From UBA1366 sp047602575 (GTDB lineage: Bacteria > Bacillota > Clostridia > Oscillospirales > Ruminococcaceae): a DNA stretch of 64,000 bases. Shown one piece after another: positions 1 to 7,623 of the stretch. The position numbers and the translations under genes are program-made. The stretch lies in contig JASGGY010000003.1 of the NCBI GenBank assembly GCA_047602575.1, positions 434,001-498,000 on the forward strand, written 5' to 3'. The notes beneath the pieces are model-generated. The model was not told where the DNA came from. It made no database searches and saw nothing but the letters and a program-made list of their open reading frames with translations. Every line of letters begins with the position of its first letter. Positions within the stretch are counted from its first letter, which is position 1.

Positions 1-77
1 AGGATGAAGATTTTGAACGGACAATGACGCACGGGCTTTCGCAATGCGAAATGGATTTAGAAGACGAAATCGAATAA
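1..77 (+). CDS. 3' end of an unidentified gene (partial)
   Basis: An open frame enters from the left edge and stops with TAA at 75-77. The 24 visible residues are acidic, ending in LEDEIE. It lies 57 bp upstream of the integrase and on the same strand, so it may be part of the element's excision/regulation module. Too little is visible to name a function. Confidence 0.45.
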   Translation, partial: DEDFERTMTHGLSQCEMDLEDEIE

Positions 78-134
78 AAAAATCCCCTCCGTGTTGCAAC
101 CACAGAGCAACCACACCCGAAAGGAGCTGATAGC

Positions 135-1559
135 ATGGCAAGCATACGCCCCCGCATGAATACCGCCGGCGAAATAATATCTTATGAAATCCGCGTCCAC
201 AAGGGATACAGCAAGGACGGCGCGCAGCTTAAGCCGTATGCTGCCACGTTTAAGCCTGACCCCGCCAAGACCGCCAAGCAGAACGAGAAAGCACTGAACA
301 AGTTCGTTGTGGAGTTTGAGGAGAAATGCAAAAGCGGGCTTGTGGCGGACACCCGGCAGACGTTCGCGCAGTATGCCGAATATGTGATTGCCCTGAAAGA
401 GCGCACCGGTGTGAAGCATTCAACTATCACCAGATACCGCGATATTCTCAAGCGTATAAATGAGGGCATAGGGCATTTGAAGCTTGCCGACATCAGACCT
501 CAGCACCTGAATGTTTTCTATGAGCAGATTTCCAAAGCGGGAATGCGCAAGAACACGGACAGAGCCGCTTCAAAAACTGACCTGAAAAAACACCTCAAAG
601 AGAAGCATGTTACTCAAGCCGCCCTGTCTGAACGTTCTGGTGTAAGCCTGCCGACACTGTATACAGCGGTTAAGGGTAAGTCAATCTGCAAGGATACGGC
701 ATATAGGATTGCCGCCACGCTTAATGAAGAACCGCAAAAGCTGTTTTCATTTGAAGCCGACACCTCGCCGTTATCGAATAAGACAATTTGCGAACATCAC
801 CGGATTATCTCCACAATATTGAATCAGGCAGACAAAGAGCTTCTCATTCCGTACAATCCCGCTGCAAAAGCAACACCACCTAAGCCTGAAAAAACACAGG
901 CAAATTACTTTCAGATTGAGGATATTGAACATATTCGCGATTGTCTGGAAGCCGTTTCGTTGAAGTGGAGAGCCATTGTACACTTGCTTCTTATTTCAGG
1001 TGTAAGGCGCAGTGAGATAGCGGGCTTGAAATGGGAGTGTGTGGATTGGAAACATTTCCAAATACACATATGCCGGAATATTCTTTACGCGCCTGACATT
1101 GGCGTATACGAAGACAGCACAAAAAATGAAAGCTCCGACCGTTGGGTTAAGTTGCCGCCGGAAACAATGGAGCTTCTTAAGCAGTACCGGCTCTGGTACA
1201 TGGAGCAGTCGGCTAAATACGGCTCACTCTGGCATAATTCGGGCTTTCTGTTCTTTCAGGAGAAGTCCGGCAACGAGGGCAAACCCATGAACCCTGACAC
1301 CATAAATGCTTGGCTTGTGGCGTTCTCAGAGCGCAACGGGCTTCCGCATATCAACCCCCATGCATTCCGGCATACAATGGCTTCCGTGCTGTATTTCAAC
1401 GGTGTGGACAGTATCAGTATAAGCAAGCGGTTAGGGCATAGTAAGGTTTCAACCACGACCGACATTTACAGCCACATCATGAAAGAAGCCGACGAGAAGT
1501 CCGCCGAATGTATCGCCGACGTGATACTTCGGGGCGGACAGGATAAAAAGGCGCAATAA
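135..1559 (+). CDS. Tyrosine-type site-specific recombinase (integrase) with inserted HTH domain
   Basis: A 474-aa integrase of the Tn916/phage type that would catalyse integration and excision of a mobile element. The start is ATG 135, preceded by AAAGGAG. Catalytic residues are visible: Arg291 in SGVRRSEIAGL, His409-x-x-Arg412 in HAFRH, His435 in LGHS and the nucleophile Tyr445 in DIYSH. The N-terminal arm-binding region is about residues 1-70. The SAM-like core-binding domain starts at about 75 but is interrupted at about 141-205 by a segment that reads as an Xre/Cro-like helix-turn-helix (VTQAALSERSGVSLPTLYTA). The core domain then resumes at about 210-245. The gene sits next to the 3' end of an initiator tRNA gene on the opposite strand, a classic attachment location, so the element should extend to the left, outside the window. 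The family is certain; the role of the insertion is inferred. Confidence 0.93.
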   Translation: MASIRPRMNTAGEIISYEIRVHKGYSKDGAQLKPYAATFKPDPAKTAKQNEKALNKFVVEFEEKCKSGLVADTRQTFAQYAEYVIALKERTGVKHSTITRYRDILKRINEGIGHLKLADIRPQHLNVFYEQISKAGMRKNTDRAASKTDLKKHLKEKHVTQAALSERSGVSLPTLYTAVKGKSICKDTAYRIAATLNEEPQKLFSFEADTSPLSNKTICEHHRIISTILNQADKELLIPYNPAAKATPPKPEKTQANYFQIEDIEHIRDCLEAVSLKWRAIVHLLLISGVRRSEIAGLKWECVDWKHFQIHICRNILYAPDIGVYEDSTKNESSDRWVKLPPETMELLKQYRLWYMEQSAKYGSLWHNSGFLFFQEKSGNEGKPMNPDTINAWLVAFSERNGLPHINPHAFRHTMASVLYFNGVDSISISKRLGHSKVSTTTDIYSHIMKEADEKSAECIADVILRGGQDKKAQ

Positions 1560-1562
1560 AAT

Positions 1563-1602
1563 AGCGGGACTGCACATTTTTCAGTGCAAGTCCCGCTTTT
1601 TT
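1563..1602 (+). terminator. Intrinsic terminator after integrase
   Basis: The hairpin AGCGGGACTGCAC / GTGCAAGTCCCGCT has a one-base bulge and is followed by six T, beginning 4 bp after the integrase stop codon. Confidence 0.85.
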
Positions 1603-1656
1603 ATTCGTTTTTCTAAAATTGTTGGGTTATTATTGGGTTTTCGCCTTTTCAGCGCA

Positions 1657-1698
1657 TAAAAACAGACACCCTGCATTTCTGCAAAGTGCCTGTTTTTC
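1657..1698 (-). terminator. Terminator of the tRNA gene
   Basis: Read on the minus strand, AAACAGGCAC pairs with GTGTCTGTTT (one G-U pair) around a small GCA/TGC hairpin and is followed by a T-run. It lies immediately 3' of the tRNA. Confidence 0.6.
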
Positions 1699-1700
1699 GT

Positions 1701-1777
<77 letters not shown>

Positions 1778-1953
1778 ATATTTTCTGCACTCTTTCTTGA
1801 GTGCTTTATTATTTTATCACAAACGCCCGGCTTTGTCAAGGGTTTTTTCGGCTTTTTTCAAAAAACTTCTCAGCAGCCTTTTCCCTTTTTCGAGCTGCAC
1901 CGCATTTTTGCGCCGCAAGCGATGCGTTCCCTGTGGCGTTTTTGTGCGTAATA

Positions 1954-2049
1954 CTAATCTTTAATAAAAGTGCAGACAAAAAATCTGCACAAATCCATGT
2001 AACAAAGGCTTTGCACAGATTTTTTGTACACTTTTTGATTAAAGATTAG
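1954..2049. repeat. Long imperfect inverted repeat (about 43-bp arms)
   Basis: CTAATCTTTAAT at 1954 is matched by ATTAAAGATTAG ending at 2049. The arms continue inward through AAAAGTG and ACAAAAAATCTG with few mismatches and leave a loop of about 10 nt. The region 1778-2200 has no convincing gene. The element resembles a MITE remnant or a large bidirectional hairpin. No target-site duplication was recognised. Confidence 0.7.
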
Positions 2050-2202
2050 CATAAAAACAAGTGCTCCGCACGCAAACGGCAGGAATGATGGCTGCGTAGC
2101 TGCATCAATGCACGGCTTTGTGAGAAAGCAGCGCCGCTTCCGCCGGCATTTTGTGTAACCTGGCGAATTGTTCCGGATTTTTGAAAAAACACGTGCGCAC
2201 AC

Positions 2203-2234
2203 TTGACAACTAGTTTACATATATGTATAATATG
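2203..2234 (+). promoter_or_regulatory. Promoter and overlapping operator of mccBA
   Basis: TTGACA at 2203-2208 and TATAAT at 2226-2231 are separated by 17 bp, a perfect consensus. A 17-bp element with dyad ends, CATATATGTATAATATG, covers 2218-2234 and overlaps the -10. Closely similar 17-mers lie at the metY and nifH-like promoters (see findings). Confidence 0.85.
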
Positions 2235-2267
2235 TTTTATGAACAACCGGCGAAAGGAAGGTTCTGT

Positions 2268-2321
2268 ATGAGAAACTTGATCCGCTTTTTATTTTTCCGG
2301 CGATGTTGGCGCGCGATTTGA
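2268..2321 (+). CDS. Possible 17-aa leader peptide upstream of mccB
   Basis: ATG 2268, preceded by AAAGGAAGG, opens MRNLIRFLFFRRCWRAI and stops at 2319-2321. The position (about 30 nt from the predicted transcription start, upstream of a cysteine/methionine gene) and the good ribosome binding site suggest a leader peptide. It has only one internal Cys codon, followed by Trp, and no clear terminator follows, so attenuation is less certain here than at the other two loci. Confidence 0.5.
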   Translation: MRNLIRFLFFRRCWRAI

Positions 2322-2333
2322 TTATTTGTTTCG

Positions 2334-2408
2334 GGCGCGTAGTCGCCATTTGTGACCGTTGAAGGCGCATTGTCGCCATTTGTGACTTATTATGGCGCGT
2401 TGTTGCAG
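2334..2408 (+). repeat. 30-bp tandem repeat in the mccB leader
   Basis: There are two full units (2334-2363 and 2364-2393) sharing GTCGCCATTTGTGAC, and a half unit (2394-2408). Each unit begins with GGCG and contains CGCC about 10 nt on, so each can form a small hairpin in the mRNA leader. It lies between the leader peptide and mccB. Confidence 0.75.
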
Positions 2409-2463
2409 CCTGCACGCTTACCCATTCAATTTCCGGCAAAATCAGAAAGGATTTGTGATACAT

Positions 2464-3621
2464 ATGAAAACAATCAGGAAAAATTCACTGCTCATTCACG
2501 GTGGCGTTGACGGCGATGCGCGCACCGGTGCGGTCAATGTGCCGATTTATCAGACCGCGACTTATAAACAACCTGAATTCGGCAGGCACTCCGGCTATGA
2601 ATATTCCCGCACGGGAAACCCAACCCGCGAAGCACTCGAAGCGCTCATCGCCGACCTTGAGGAGGGCACGCACGGGCTTGCGTTCGCGTCGGGCATGGCG
2701 GCGACCACCGCCGTGCTAAGTTTGTTTGAAACCGGCGACCGCATTGTGATCTCAAGCAATGTCTACGGCGGCACGTTCCGCGTACTCGATCAGATTTTTA
2801 ACCGCTTCGGGCTGACTTATACCATCGCCGACACCACCGACCGGCAAGCCCTCTCCGACGCGATTACGCCGGATGTCAAAGCTGTTCTCGTCGAAACCCC
2901 CGCCAATCCCCTGCTCACGGTCACAGACCTGCGTGCCGTTGCGGAAGTCACGCGGGCAAAGGGCGTTCTGCTGATTGTGGACAACACCTTTATGACACCG
3001 TATTTGCAGCGTCCTCTTACGCTTGGCGCGGATATTGTTCTGCACAGCGCAACGAAATACCTTGCCGGTCACAGCGATGTTGTCGCGGGGCTTGCGGTGG
3101 TCAAGGATGAAGCATTGGCAAAGCGTCTGTATTTTATCCAAAACGCAACCGGCGGTGTGCTTGCGCCGTTTGATTCGTTTCTTGTCATTCGCGGCATCAA
3201 AACCCTCGGTGTGCGCCTTGACCGGCACAATGAAAACGCGCTCTTTGTTGCCAATCAACTGAAAAGCGCCGGCGGGATCGCAAATGTTTACTATCCCGGC
3301 TTGCCGGACGATCCGGGCTATGCGATTCAGCGCGCGCAGGCGGACGGTGCGGGCGGCGTCATCAGCTTTGAACTCGCGCAGGGCTATTCCGTGCCTGCTT
3401 TTTATAACGCACTCTCGCTTGTCACGCTTGCGGAAAGCTTAGGCGGTGTGGAGTCGCTGGCTTGCCACCCGTCCACCATGACACACGCTTCCATCCCCGC
3501 GGAAATCCGCGAAAAAGTCGGTATCACCGAGCGCCTTGTGCGCATCTCTGTTGGCATCGAGGACGCGCAGGACATTTTAGACGACCTGCTATCCGCCGTT
3601 GCGCAGAGCAAAGAGGGATAA
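2464..3621 (+). CDS. mccB: Cystathionine gamma-lyase / gamma-synthase family enzyme (PLP)
   Basis: A 385-aa Cys/Met-metabolism PLP enzyme of the fold-type I family. The PLP lysine is Lys198 in HSATKYLAGHSD. Other family motifs are YSRTGNPTR, ASGMAAT and VDNTFMTPY. It most likely cleaves cystathionine or homocysteine (MccB/MetB/MetC subfamilies are hard to separate by eye). The pairing with an adjacent cysteine synthase/CBS-type gene, 4 bp downstream, matches the reverse transsulfuration pair mccA-mccB, which converts homocysteine to cysteine. ATG 2464 was chosen because homology begins there (KTIRKNSLLIHGG); an in-frame ATG at 2392 lacks a ribosome binding site and lies inside the tandem repeats. 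Confidence 0.85.
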   Translation: MKTIRKNSLLIHGGVDGDARTGAVNVPIYQTATYKQPEFGRHSGYEYSRTGNPTREALEALIADLEEGTHGLAFASGMAATTAVLSLFETGDRIVISSNVYGGTFRVLDQIFNRFGLTYTIADTTDRQALSDAITPDVKAVLVETPANPLLTVTDLRAVAEVTRAKGVLLIVDNTFMTPYLQRPLTLGADIVLHSATKYLAGHSDVVAGLAVVKDEALAKRLYFIQNATGGVLAPFDSFLVIRGIKTLGVRLDRHNENALFVANQLKSAGGIANVYYPGLPDDPGYAIQRAQADGAGGVISFELAQGYSVPAFYNALSLVTLAESLGGVESLACHPSTMTHASIPAEIREKVGITERLVRISVGIEDAQDILDDLLSAVAQSKEG

Positions 3622-3625
3622 GGCT

Positions 3626-4540
3626 ATGGGGATGTACATCAACAGCATTCACGACCTCATCGGCAACACGCCGCTGTTGCGGCTTTCTCATCTTGATTTG
3701 CCGGAAAACACGCAGATTTTCGCAAAGCTTGAGCTGCTCAACCCCGGCGGAAGCATCAAGGATCGGATCGGACTTTCCATGATTCGCGATGCGGAGGAGC
3801 GCGGTTTGCTTGTTCCCGGCGGAACAATTGTGGAAGCAACCGCTGGTAACACGGGGCTTGGAATCATTGTGGCGGCACTGTTTTCGGGTTATCGGGTGAT
3901 TATGGTTGTGCCGACGAAGTTTTCCGAGGAAAAACAAACGCTGATGAAAGCGATGGGTGCGGAGCTTGTTTCCACACCGCGCGCGCTTGGGATGCTGGGC
4001 GCGGCGGAAAAGGCGGAGGAAATCCGCGCGCAAATTTCGGGTGCGGTTTCGCTCAAGCAGTTTGAAAATGCCAGCAATCCCCTTGCGCATTATCAAACCA
4101 CAGGCCCGGAGATTTATGAGCAGCTCGACGGCGAACTGGATTTCTTTGTCGCCGGTGCGGGCAGCGGCGGAACGTTCTCCGGTGTCGCGCGGTATTTAAA
4201 GGAGCGCAATCCCGCCATTCGCGCCGTGCTTGCCGATCCGGTCGGCTCGGTCATCGGCGGCGGAGAACACGCGGATTACGACATCGAGGGCATCGGCAAC
4301 GACTTCATCGCCGGCACGATGGACACGCAATTGATGGACGATGTAATTAAGGTAACCGACGCGGAAGCAATCGATGCGGTTCGCCTATTGGCGCGCAAAG
4401 AAGGTGTCATCGCCGGCACATCGTCCGGCGCCGCTCTCGCGGCTTCCATCAAGCTTGCACAAAAATACAGCGGCAGCCGCATCGTAACCATCTTCCCCGA
4501 CCGCGGCGAACGCTATTTCAGTAAGCATATTTTCGCGTGA
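3626..4540 (+). CDS. mccA: Cysteine synthase / O-acetylserine-dependent cystathionine beta-synthase
   Basis: A 304-aa fold-type II PLP enzyme. The PLP lysine is Lys45 in GGSIKDR. EATAGNTG binds substrate and GSGGTFSG the PLP phosphate. The C-terminus ends at FPDRGERYFSKHIF, without a CBS-pair regulatory domain, so length and architecture fit CysK/MccA. The start is ATG 3626, preceded by GAGGGATAAGG, 4 bp after the mccB stop. The gene pair supports MccA (O-acetylserine plus homocysteine to cystathionine) rather than sulfide-dependent CysK, but sequence alone does not settle this. Confidence 0.82.
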   Translation: MGMYINSIHDLIGNTPLLRLSHLDLPENTQIFAKLELLNPGGSIKDRIGLSMIRDAEERGLLVPGGTIVEATAGNTGLGIIVAALFSGYRVIMVVPTKFSEEKQTLMKAMGAELVSTPRALGMLGAAEKAEEIRAQISGAVSLKQFENASNPLAHYQTTGPEIYEQLDGELDFFVAGAGSGGTFSGVARYLKERNPAIRAVLADPVGSVIGGGEHADYDIEGIGNDFIAGTMDTQLMDDVIKVTDAEAIDAVRLLARKEGVIAGTSSGAALAASIKLAQKYSGSRIVTIFPDRGERYFSKHIFA

Positions 4541-4548
4541 CTGCAAAG

Positions 4549-4713
4549 CTATGTCAGGGGACGTCGCCCGTGCTGTCGTGCGCGACAGCTATGTACCCTT
4601 TGGAAACCCATTGTTTCTGATTTTTTACTTTGAGTTTCTTCGTTGCTTTGTGGGTTCGCTGCTTTTTAAGCGTCTATTAGGGCGCTCGGAAATAGTGCAT
4701 ATTCTTTTAGTCT
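4549..4713 (-). repeat. Dispersed intergenic repeat, copy A (divergent)
   Basis: Read on the minus strand it runs CAGACTAAAAGAATATGC ... GAGCGCC ... ACAATGGGTTTCCAAAGGG ... CCCCTGACATAGC, colinear with copies at 12183, 17841 and 29708. The first inner hairpin is replaced by another (GCTGTCG / CGACAGC). It is abutted on its 5' side by the mccA terminator. Confidence 0.75.
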
Positions 4714-4715
4714 GG

Positions 4716-4750
4716 CAGCGGCGGCTTTTTCAAGCTGCCGCTGTTTTTTT
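4716..4750 (+). terminator. Intrinsic terminator of mccBA
   Basis: CAGCGGCGGCTT / AAGCTGCCGCTG has a 4-nt loop and one mismatch, followed by seven T (4744-4750). Confidence 0.88.
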
Positions 4751-4853
4751 GTGGGCATCAATGGCGATTTCACAGAAACGGTTTGCATTGGTGCGCTGAA
4801 TTTGTGAAGTGTTACAAAATCTATTTTATATATCTGTTTTATAATTTTTTCTG

Positions 4854-4919
4854 TTGACAAAACAACGAGAGTTGTGTATACTGTAATTATTACATTGCAT
4901 ATATGATTAATATGCAATG
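4854..4919 (+). promoter_or_regulatory. Promoter and operator of the metY-ABC operon
   Basis: TTGACA 4854-4859 and TATACT 4877-4882 are 17 bp apart. Just downstream of the expected start site is a perfect inverted repeat, CATTGCATAT (4893-4902) and ATATGCAATG (4910-4919). Its core, CATATATGATTAATATG (4898-4914), matches the element at the mccB and nifH-like promoters. A repressor bound there would block initiation or early elongation; the regulator is not encoded nearby. Confidence 0.82.
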
Positions 4920-4938
4920 AGCAGAAGGAGGCTTTGCC

Positions 4939-5091
4939 ATGAAAACCATAACCGCTTTTAGATTTAACAATTGCGCCGGCGTCATGCGAATGTGTATCAT
5001 GCCGGGCTTTGCTATGTGTAAAAATCGAATGCGACGCGTTTCCGCCATGTGTCTGCCTACGGCGGGAACGCGAATAGATGGCAGTTTCTAA
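4939..5091 (+). CDS. Cys/Met-rich leader peptide (50 aa) upstream of metY
   Basis: ATG 4939, preceded by AGAAGGAGG, opens a 50-codon ORF ending TAA 5089-5091. It carries seven Met and four Cys codons in 50, with three Met-Cys pairs (residues 18-19, 26-27, 37-38) and Met also at 16, 21 and 31. The last Met-Cys pair lies in the loop of an 8-bp stem (TTTCCGCC 5039-5046 with GGCGGGAA 5060-5067). An intrinsic terminator follows at 5133. This is the arrangement of an amino-acid-sensing transcription attenuator for a methionine/cysteine gene. Not matched to a named family by me. Confidence 0.75.
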   Translation: MKTITAFRFNNCAGVMRMCIMPGFAMCKNRMRRVSAMCLPTAGTRIDGSF

Positions 5092-5132
5092 AAACTTAGC
5101 CGTGTTCCGCTTTGACGGAGAACGCTGTATTT

Positions 5133-5155
5133 GGAAGCCGCTGGGCTTCTTTTTT
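5133..5155 (+). terminator. Attenuator terminator before metY
   Basis: GAAGCC (5134-5139), loop GCTG, GGCTTC (5144-5149), then TTTTTT. It sits between the leader ORF stop (5091) and the metY start (5199), so every metY transcript must pass through it. An upstream alternative pairing, GCGGGAACGCG (5062-5072) with CGTGTTCCGC (5101-5110), could link ribosome position to folding. Confidence 0.85.
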
Positions 5156-5198
5156 ATTGCCCAAAAAATTATAAAATTATGAAAGTGTGGTTTTAATC

Positions 5199-6503
5199 AT
5201 GTCTGATTCCATCCATTTTGATACCAAAAAAATTCGTTCCGGATATAACCCTGCTGAGCATAACCTGTCCGTGCAAGTACCGATTTACCAGACGGCTTCT
5301 TATGACTTAGGCTCAACTGAGCGTGCGCGCAATTTGTTTTCGTTCACCGAAGCAGGCTTTCTTTACACCAGAATCGGCTCGCCGACCACCAAGGTGCTTG
5401 AGCAGCGCGTGGCGGATTTAGACGGCGCAACGGGTGCGATTGCGGTTTCCTCCGGCATGGCGGCGATTACCTACACACTGCTTTCTTTAGCCGAGGGCGG
5501 CGGACGGATTCTCGCCCTACCCAATCTTTACGGCGGCACGATCGACAGCTTTGTGAAAATTTATCCCGGCTTCGGCATCGCGATTGATTTTCCGGAAAAC
5601 ACCGACGACCCCGCCGCTTACGAACGCGCCATCCGCCCCGACACCAAAGCGATTTTCATCGAGAGCATCACCAACCCCAACGCCGAAATTCCCGACATCG
5701 AAGCCATCGCGGACATCGCCCATAAGCACGGCATCCCGCTGGTGGTGGACAACACCTTTGCCACCCCCTATCTGTTCAATCCCTTTGCCCACGGCGCGGA
5801 TCTCGTGGTTTATTCGGCGACAAAAGGGCTTAACGGGCACGGCAACGTCATCTCCGGTCTGATTCTCGAAAACGGCAAATTTGACTGGAACAACGGCAAG
5901 TTCCCCAACATCGTGCGCAAGGAATACCTCCTGCGCGACGGCGACGGCAATTACCGCTCGTTCTTTGACATCGCGCCGGGTGCGGGCTTCACGACGCGCA
6001 TCCGCATGACGTATCTGGCATATCTGGGTGCGGCGGTCAGCTCGTTTGACGCGTATCTGGTGCTGATCGGCATCGAAACGCTTTCCGAGCGGCTGTCAAA
6101 GCAGGTTGCCTCCGCACACAAGATTATTGAATATCTCGAAACCAAGCAATCCGTTCTCTGGGTCAAGCACCCCCATGCGAAAAACAGCCCTTATAAGGCG
6201 CTTGCCGCGAAATACTTCTCCAAGGGCGCGGGTGCGATTTTCTCGTTCGGGCTGGCGGGCGACGAGGAACAGCGCAACAAATTCATCGATGCGCTGGAGA
6301 TTTTCTCCTATCACGCAAACGTCGGCGACGCGCGCTCGCTCATCATCAACTCCCCCCGCACCACGCACGGCGAGCTGAAGCCCGAGCAGCAGGAGCTTGC
6401 CGGCATCACGCCCGAAACCCTTCGTATTTCCGTCGGGCTGGAAGATCCGGACGATCTGATCGCAGACCTTGAGCAGGCGTTCAAAGCCGTTTACGGCGAA
6501 TAA
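5199..6503 (+). CDS. metY: O-acetylhomoserine sulfhydrylase (aminocarboxypropyltransferase)
   Basis: A 434-aa PLP enzyme of the Cys/Met family. The PLP lysine is Lys209 in VYSATKGLNGHG. The long insertion after it (about residues 222-265, KFPNIVRKEYLL...FFDIAPGAGF) and the end of about 434 residues are typical of MetY rather than MetB/MetC. It condenses O-acetylhomoserine with sulfide, or with methanethiol to give methionine directly. The ABC importer follows 18 bp downstream, and the nitrogenase-like operon that could supply methanethiol is 6 kb away. The start is ATG 5199; a GTG 4 codons upstream is also possible. Confidence 0.92.
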   Translation: MSDSIHFDTKKIRSGYNPAEHNLSVQVPIYQTASYDLGSTERARNLFSFTEAGFLYTRIGSPTTKVLEQRVADLDGATGAIAVSSGMAAITYTLLSLAEGGGRILALPNLYGGTIDSFVKIYPGFGIAIDFPENTDDPAAYERAIRPDTKAIFIESITNPNAEIPDIEAIADIAHKHGIPLVVDNTFATPYLFNPFAHGADLVVYSATKGLNGHGNVISGLILENGKFDWNNGKFPNIVRKEYLLRDGDGNYRSFFDIAPGAGFTTRIRMTYLAYLGAAVSSFDAYLVLIGIETLSERLSKQVASAHKIIEYLETKQSVLWVKHPHAKNSPYKALAAKYFSKGAGAIFSFGLAGDEEQRNKFIDALEIFSYHANVGDARSLIINSPRTTHGELKPEQQELAGITPETLRISVGLEDPDDLIADLEQAFKAVYGE

Positions 6504-6521
6504 AGAATGGGAGGAACTCTT

Positions 6522-7568
6522 ATGAAAATAAAAAAGCTTATCGGCATTTTCACCGCAGTTTGTCTGGGCGCAACCGTCCTAACTGCTTGCGGTGATAACG
6601 ACGGCAGCAGTGTTGCCACCGGCGTCACTGCACAATATAAATACGGCTCGATCGACATTCCCGGCAAGGACGGCGCGCTGTGCGGCGCACCGATTTACAT
6701 CGCCTACGAAAAGGGCTTCTTCGCGGAGGAGGGTTTTAACGTCAACCTCATTTCCGCCGACACCGAAACCCGCAAAATCGGCTTGAACAACGGCACAATC
6801 CCGATTGTCAACGGCGACTTTCAGTTCTTTCCATCCATTGAGGAGGGCGTTAAGGTGAAGGTTGTGGACGGTCTGCATGAGGGCTGTATCAAGATTGTCG
6901 TGCCGAAAGGCTCGTCCATCAAGACCGCAGCCGACCTCAAGGGCAAGAAAATCGGCATTGATGAGCTGGGCGGAACGCCGCATCAGGTGGCGAGCGTATG
7001 GCTCGAGAAAGCCGGCATTTCCGCAAAATCCGAGGACGGCGAGGTGACTTTTGTTCCCTATTCCGACGGCAATCTAGAAATTCAGGCGGCGAAAAACGGC
7101 GAAATCGACGCCGCAGCCATCTGGGATCCGCTGGGCTCGATCGCGGCAAAGAGCGGCGACTTTGAGATCATCTTTGACCTTGCCACCGACCCGACCTTTG
7201 CGGGGAAATACTGCTGCTTCCTCTATGCTTCCGAAACGGTACTCAACAAAGATCCGGAGAAGATCGCAGCACTCCTGCGGGCTTATCACAAGGCGCAGGC
7301 ATGGATTGCGGCAAACCCTGAGGAAGCTGTTGACATCATCTCAGACAAAAAATACTCTGCCATCGACGACAAGGTGCTTGCGACGGAATTGATCAAAAGC
7401 TACGGCTTCCCCTCTGCGGAGGATCAGGCGGCGGGCAACCACGTTCTGGAGGATGTAACGTATTTCGTCAATGAGCTGAAAAACATCGGTTATCTAAAAA
7501 CCGACGATCCGGCTGCGTTTGCGCAATTTATTTACGCGTCGGTGGATCTCAACGCGGGCAAGAGCTGA
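6522..7568 (+). CDS. ABC transporter substrate-binding lipoprotein (sulfonate/taurine/nitrate type)
   Basis: A 348-aa protein with a lipoprotein signal peptide (LTAC, Cys about 22) and an NMT1/SsuA-like periplasmic-binding fold (PIYIAYEKGFFAEEGFNVNL near the N-terminus; LKGKKIGIDELGG; IDAAAIWDPLG). It would capture the substrate outside the membrane for the permease and ATPase that follow. The location behind metY suggests an organosulfur substrate such as a sulfonate or thioether, which is inference. Start ATG 6522 with GGGAGGAA 9 nt upstream. Confidence 0.85.
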   Translation: MKIKKLIGIFTAVCLGATVLTACGDNDGSSVATGVTAQYKYGSIDIPGKDGALCGAPIYIAYEKGFFAEEGFNVNLISADTETRKIGLNNGTIPIVNGDFQFFPSIEEGVKVKVVDGLHEGCIKIVVPKGSSIKTAADLKGKKIGIDELGGTPHQVASVWLEKAGISAKSEDGEVTFVPYSDGNLEIQAAKNGEIDAAAIWDPLGSIAAKSGDFEIIFDLATDPTFAGKYCCFLYASETVLNKDPEKIAALLRAYHKAQAWIAANPEEAVDIISDKKYSAIDDKVLATELIKSYGFPSAEDQAAGNHVLEDVTYFVNELKNIGYLKTDDPAAFAQFIYASVDLNAGKS

Positions 7569-7623
7569 CCCGCCTTAACTGCCGGGCGCGCGGCATCCCC
7601 GCTCGCCCTGATTGGAGAAAACA

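Noticed and set aside
1801..2246. Short frames in the tRNA-to-mccB gap
   Set aside because: They run through the long inverted repeat and the promoter, have no ribosome binding site, and are not gene-like.
4860..5198. S-box (SAM) riboswitch or T-box ahead of metY
   Set aside because: The conserved S-box core and the T-box AGGGTGGNACCGCG motif are absent. A peptide-coding leader with a terminator explains the region.
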